From Desulfobacteraceae bacterium (GTDB lineage: Bacteria > Desulfobacterota > DSM-4660 > Desulfatiglandales > B25-G16): a stretch of 7,768 nucleotides of DNA. Location: positions 1 to 7,768 of the forward strand of contig JAUWZC010000100.1 in the NCBI GenBank assembly GCA_030615565.1, written 5' to 3'. Positions 5,955-7,768 of this stretch are shown piece by piece; within the stretch, counting starts at the first letter, position 1; every line of letters begins with the position of its first letter. The translations under genes and the position numbers were made by a program. Below the pieces are notes generated by a model. The model was not told the origin of the DNA and did no database searches. It was given only the letters and a program-made list of their open reading frames with translations.

Positions 5955-6656
5955 ATGCTCAGAGCTTGTTTAATAGTTCTTATCTTCTATTTTGGTTTTA
6001 TTTTTCAAGGTTGTGCTGCTCTGGAATATTTTGACGGCAGTACAAAAAAAGAAATAGAACAATTCAGAATGACTAAAGAGGAAATACGGAATCAGATGGA
6101 GAAGTTTAAAGTCGAGAATGTAAATCTACAAAGACAAGTAGATACCCTCATCAAAGAGGAAAACCAAAGAATTAGAGATCAAAAAAAGAACAAGATAGCA
6201 CAGATGAGAGATAAAGACGAGGCCTTGAATGAGAAAACCAACGAGTTAGAAGAAGAGAACAAAACAGTTAGAGACGAAAACCAGGTTCTCACAGAAAAAC
6301 TAGCCAAGCTTCAACTCCAATATGTAGCCCTTTCATCTAAGTATGAATTGGAAAAGAATATACGGAAACTAAGGGTCAAAGTGCTTAGTGGAGATGGCCA
6401 TTTAAATTCTGCTACAGAGATAGCAAAAAAGCTCGAAAACATGGGTTATAAGATAAGATTAATCAATTACGCATCTCGATCCAATTTTTCTCGAAATACA
6501 GTATTCTTTGCGCCGAAATTTCAAGACGAAGCACACCGTCTTGTCTCTAGGCTTGGTGGTAATACGATCTCCAAAGTTTTAAGTTGGTCTTCGGTCTTTG
6601 ATCTTATTATAGTGACAGGGAAAGGGTCCTTGAGGATTGTTAGCAGAAAAAAGTGA
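5955..6656 (+). CDS. Coiled-coil lipoprotein with LytR_C-like C-terminal domain
   Basis: The 233-residue product starts with a lipoprotein signal: MLRA, a hydrophobic stretch (5-17), then lipobox FQGC with Cys20 as the acylated residue. Residues about 31-135 are charged, Glu/Lys-rich and heptad-like, a long coiled coil. Residues about 138-224 (KLRVKVLSGDGHLNSATEIA, GYKIRLINYASRSNF, NTVFFAPKFQDEAHRLVSRL, VFDLIIVTGKG) follow the pattern of the LytR_C domain (VxVLNG..., A..L...G, ...VxY....EA..L...LG..., D..VVxG). That domain is found at the end of LytR-CpsA-Psr wall proteins and alone in lipoproteins; its role is not settled. The protein would be anchored to a membrane with the domain in the periplasm. 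GGGAGG (5943-5948) precedes ATG 5955 by six bases. No own promoter is evident, so it may be co-transcribed from 5595. Confidence 0.82.
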   Translation: MLRACLIVLIFYFGFIFQGCAALEYFDGSTKKEIEQFRMTKEEIRNQMEKFKVENVNLQRQVDTLIKEENQRIRDQKKNKIAQMRDKDEALNEKTNELEEENKTVRDENQVLTEKLAKLQLQYVALSSKYELEKNIRKLRVKVLSGDGHLNSATEIAKKLENMGYKIRLINYASRSNFSRNTVFFAPKFQDEAHRLVSRLGGNTISKVLSWSSVFDLIIVTGKGSLRIVSRKK

Positions 6657-6914
6657 CAGCACCTCAATATCTGGCGACTTAATGTGATTAGGTTCGGGAA
6701 AAACTAAGCTTTGCAGAAAACTACTGGCTCACACGGAAGGAAGATTAAGCAAACTGCGGATTATCGATGGATAGTTCAATTTTTTGGAATTCAGGGACAT
6801 CTAAAGAAGGTCACGGAGAAAAATAACTTTCCAGAAGATTGTTCTGGTTTTAATCAACAAAAAAACATGCCAAAATAGAATGGCATCATCTTACACTGAA
6901 AACTTAAGCATTAA
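6657..6914. other. Gap with degenerate traces of the beta-repeat gene
   Basis: No intact gene is seen. A frame opening after the stop near 6706 reads GSHGRKIKQ and stays open to about 6877, weakly recalling the repeats downstream. No terminator is recognisable after the lipoprotein gene. Confidence 0.35.
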
Positions 6915-7205
6915 GACAAGGCTATTTTATCTGACGACAAAATACTGAGAGATAGTTCAGGTGTTAAGATTGGTACACTCGAAAAAGCCTTATTCCGAGG
7001 TGAACAGATAATAAAAGACAGTAGCGGAAGGAAGATCAGCAAGATAGAACAAAGTATCTGGGACAAGGATAAACAGATTATCAAAGATGTGGGTGGTAGC
7101 AAAGAAGGCGAAATAAGGACTGATTTTGGGGGGAATGGAATCATAGTTGACAAATCCGGGAAAAAGATCGGTGAAATAAAGAAAAACATCTGGGAAACAC
7201 TGTAA
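6915..7205 (+). pseudogene. Start-less relic of a four-repeat beta protein
   Basis: From the stop at 6912-6914 to TAA 7203-7205 one plus-strand frame is open but has no ATG, GTG or TTG usable near its start. It encodes four units of 21-23 residues beginning near 6942, 7008, 7077 and 7140: ILRDSSGVKIGTLEKALF, IIKDSSGRKISKIEQSIW, IIKDVGGSKEGEIRTDF and IIVDKSGKKIGEIKKNIW. The pattern 'I-x-D-x-SG-K-IG-x-I-x-(I/F)W' is that of small repeat proteins with a beta-propeller-like or 'beta-flower' fold, usually of unknown role. The clean repeat periodicity proves the frame was coding. At 6731-6745 GGAAGGAAGATTAGC matches bases of repeat 2 (7025-7039), so more of the gene may lie upstream in a shattered form. 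The hydrophobic open frame on the minus strand is its shadow. Confidence 0.6.
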
Positions 7206-7445
7206 TCAAAAAATAATGAGGCAAGTTAAATGCTATTAAGCCGTTCTGTCTGCAAGATATTCTGTATCATCCGGCAAACTAAGAGAATACTCAAAATCAA
7301 GAGGTGGTGCCAACTCGGTTCTGCTTTTCTGTTTATTTCAAGATGAAATAGCGTGTTGGAAAGCAATGATCGATATTCAATATTTGTACCGCAATTAAAT
7401 AAAGCTTTCTATTCCTTAGAAGGTATAAAATTCATCTACACTTAA
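7206..7445. other. Gap before repeat copy B
   Basis: I see no gene, terminator or convincing promoter in this AT-rich stretch. A terminator after the beta-repeat relic is not evident. Confidence 0.5.
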
Positions 7446-7600
7446 CTTGCCATTATTGCAGCCAAATATCGTTTTCATAACCCATCTGGATATCACATTA
7501 AAAGGTAGACCAAAAGAAGATTAACTCATGAGTGAAGGCTTCTGTATAAAACCTTTAATTACTTGATATTTCATGTTTTGTTCTGTAATCTTCAATAAAA
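7446..7600 (+). repeat. Long direct repeat, copy B (155 bp)
   Basis: Second copy of the element at 3635-3798, same orientation, about seven substitutions and lacking the 9-base CCTAAAAGT block. The two copies are 3.8 kb apart and bracket the sensor stump, the sigma-54 activator, its promoter and the lipoprotein gene. Recombination between them would delete or duplicate that module. Confidence 0.9.
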
Positions 7601-7698
7601 ACAGACAATGTCTCGATAAATACTTTAGCAAGCTATACTTTTTAACTGGGGGAATCAATCACAATACGTTGTGAATTTTAAAAAATGCCTATAACTTA

Positions 7699-7725
7699 TT
7701 GACAGCATTGGTTGTGCAGTATAAT
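7699..7725 (+). promoter_or_regulatory. Sigma-70-like promoter with short spacer
   Basis: TTGACA (7699-7704) and TATAAT (7720-7725) are both perfect consensus boxes, but only 15 bases lie between them instead of about 17. Such a promoter would normally be weak. It points out of the window toward a gene that is not visible. Confidence 0.5.
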
Positions 7726-7752
7726 CCTCATAAAGCCAATCTAATTATACTG
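7717..7752 (+). promoter_or_regulatory. Inverted repeat covering the -10 box, possible operator
   Basis: CAGTATAAT (7717-7725) and ATTATACTG (7744-7752) are perfect 9-bp arms with an 18-base spacer. The left arm contains the whole -10 box and the right arm lies past the expected start of transcription, a layout fitting a repressor that blocks this promoter. It could instead be a transcript hairpin. Confidence 0.5.
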
Positions 7753-7768
7753 GAAAATCACGATCTAA

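Noticed and set aside
6911..7189. Hydrophobic 92-residue minus-strand frame, possible membrane protein
   Set aside because: It is antisense to the four-repeat beta frame; its hydrophobicity is the complement of Lys/Asp-rich codons.
3635..7600. CRISPR array or insertion sequence formed by the direct repeats
   Set aside because: There are only two copies, far longer than CRISPR repeats and 3.6 kb apart, with no transposase, terminal inverted repeats or target duplication.

Overview
The window looks like an accessory or recently reshuffled stretch of a Desulfobacterota (former Deltaproteobacteria) chromosome. The main clue is the 16-residue peptide at 4070, which begins with the MAKRPTYEELEQRV signature. 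From memory, that signature starts many PAS sensor kinases of Desulfobacteraceae-like bacteria. An orphan sigma-54 activator with a textbook -24/-12 promoter and kinase debris fit the same group. The DNA is AT-rich, with long gene-poor stretches and several decaying genes.

Left part (1-1782). The window opens inside a gene for the C-terminal end of RadC. A flavodoxin-like reductase relic follows (about 497-876); it has a lost base just after its start codon, a truncated fold, and a 36-bp tandem duplication at the break. Next is the relic of the DnaA-domain-IV-like tail of a REP-associated tyrosine transposase (about 1225-1564). The rest of this part has no recognisable genes.

Middle-left part (1783-3553). 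Three intact genes point the same way: a cytosolic ClpP/SppA-fold protease of the serine dehydrogenase proteinase type, a 66-residue acidic protein overlapping it by 4 nt, and a 195-residue protein with QGDVF and ISPTCDLE motifs. They look like one operon, and the company they keep (radC, transposase debris, pseudogenes) suggests a mobile or defence-type cassette. This is the best candidate here for an undescribed system, but its function is not shown by the sequence.

Middle part (3554-5650). A leader with a long wobble-rich hairpin and T-run precedes the stump of a PAS sensor (4070-4120). An apparently intact sigma-54 activator without receiver domain (4231-5328) follows. Downstream are three copies of a CAAC-TTTR-GTTG palindrome, which are likely enhancer sites, and a perfect TGGCAC-N5-TTGCT promoter. 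Together they form a compact, complete-looking sigma-54 switch.

Right part (5651-7768). The switch drives a 61-residue protein that looks like the two ends of a histidine kinase joined after loss of its middle. A lipoprotein with a long coiled coil and a LytR_C-like C-terminal domain comes next, then a start-less relic of a four-repeat beta protein. A roughly 155-164 bp element is present twice in direct orientation (3635-3798 and 7446-7600), so it brackets the whole sigma-54 module. The window ends with a sigma-70-like promoter overlapped by a perfect 9-bp inverted repeat.
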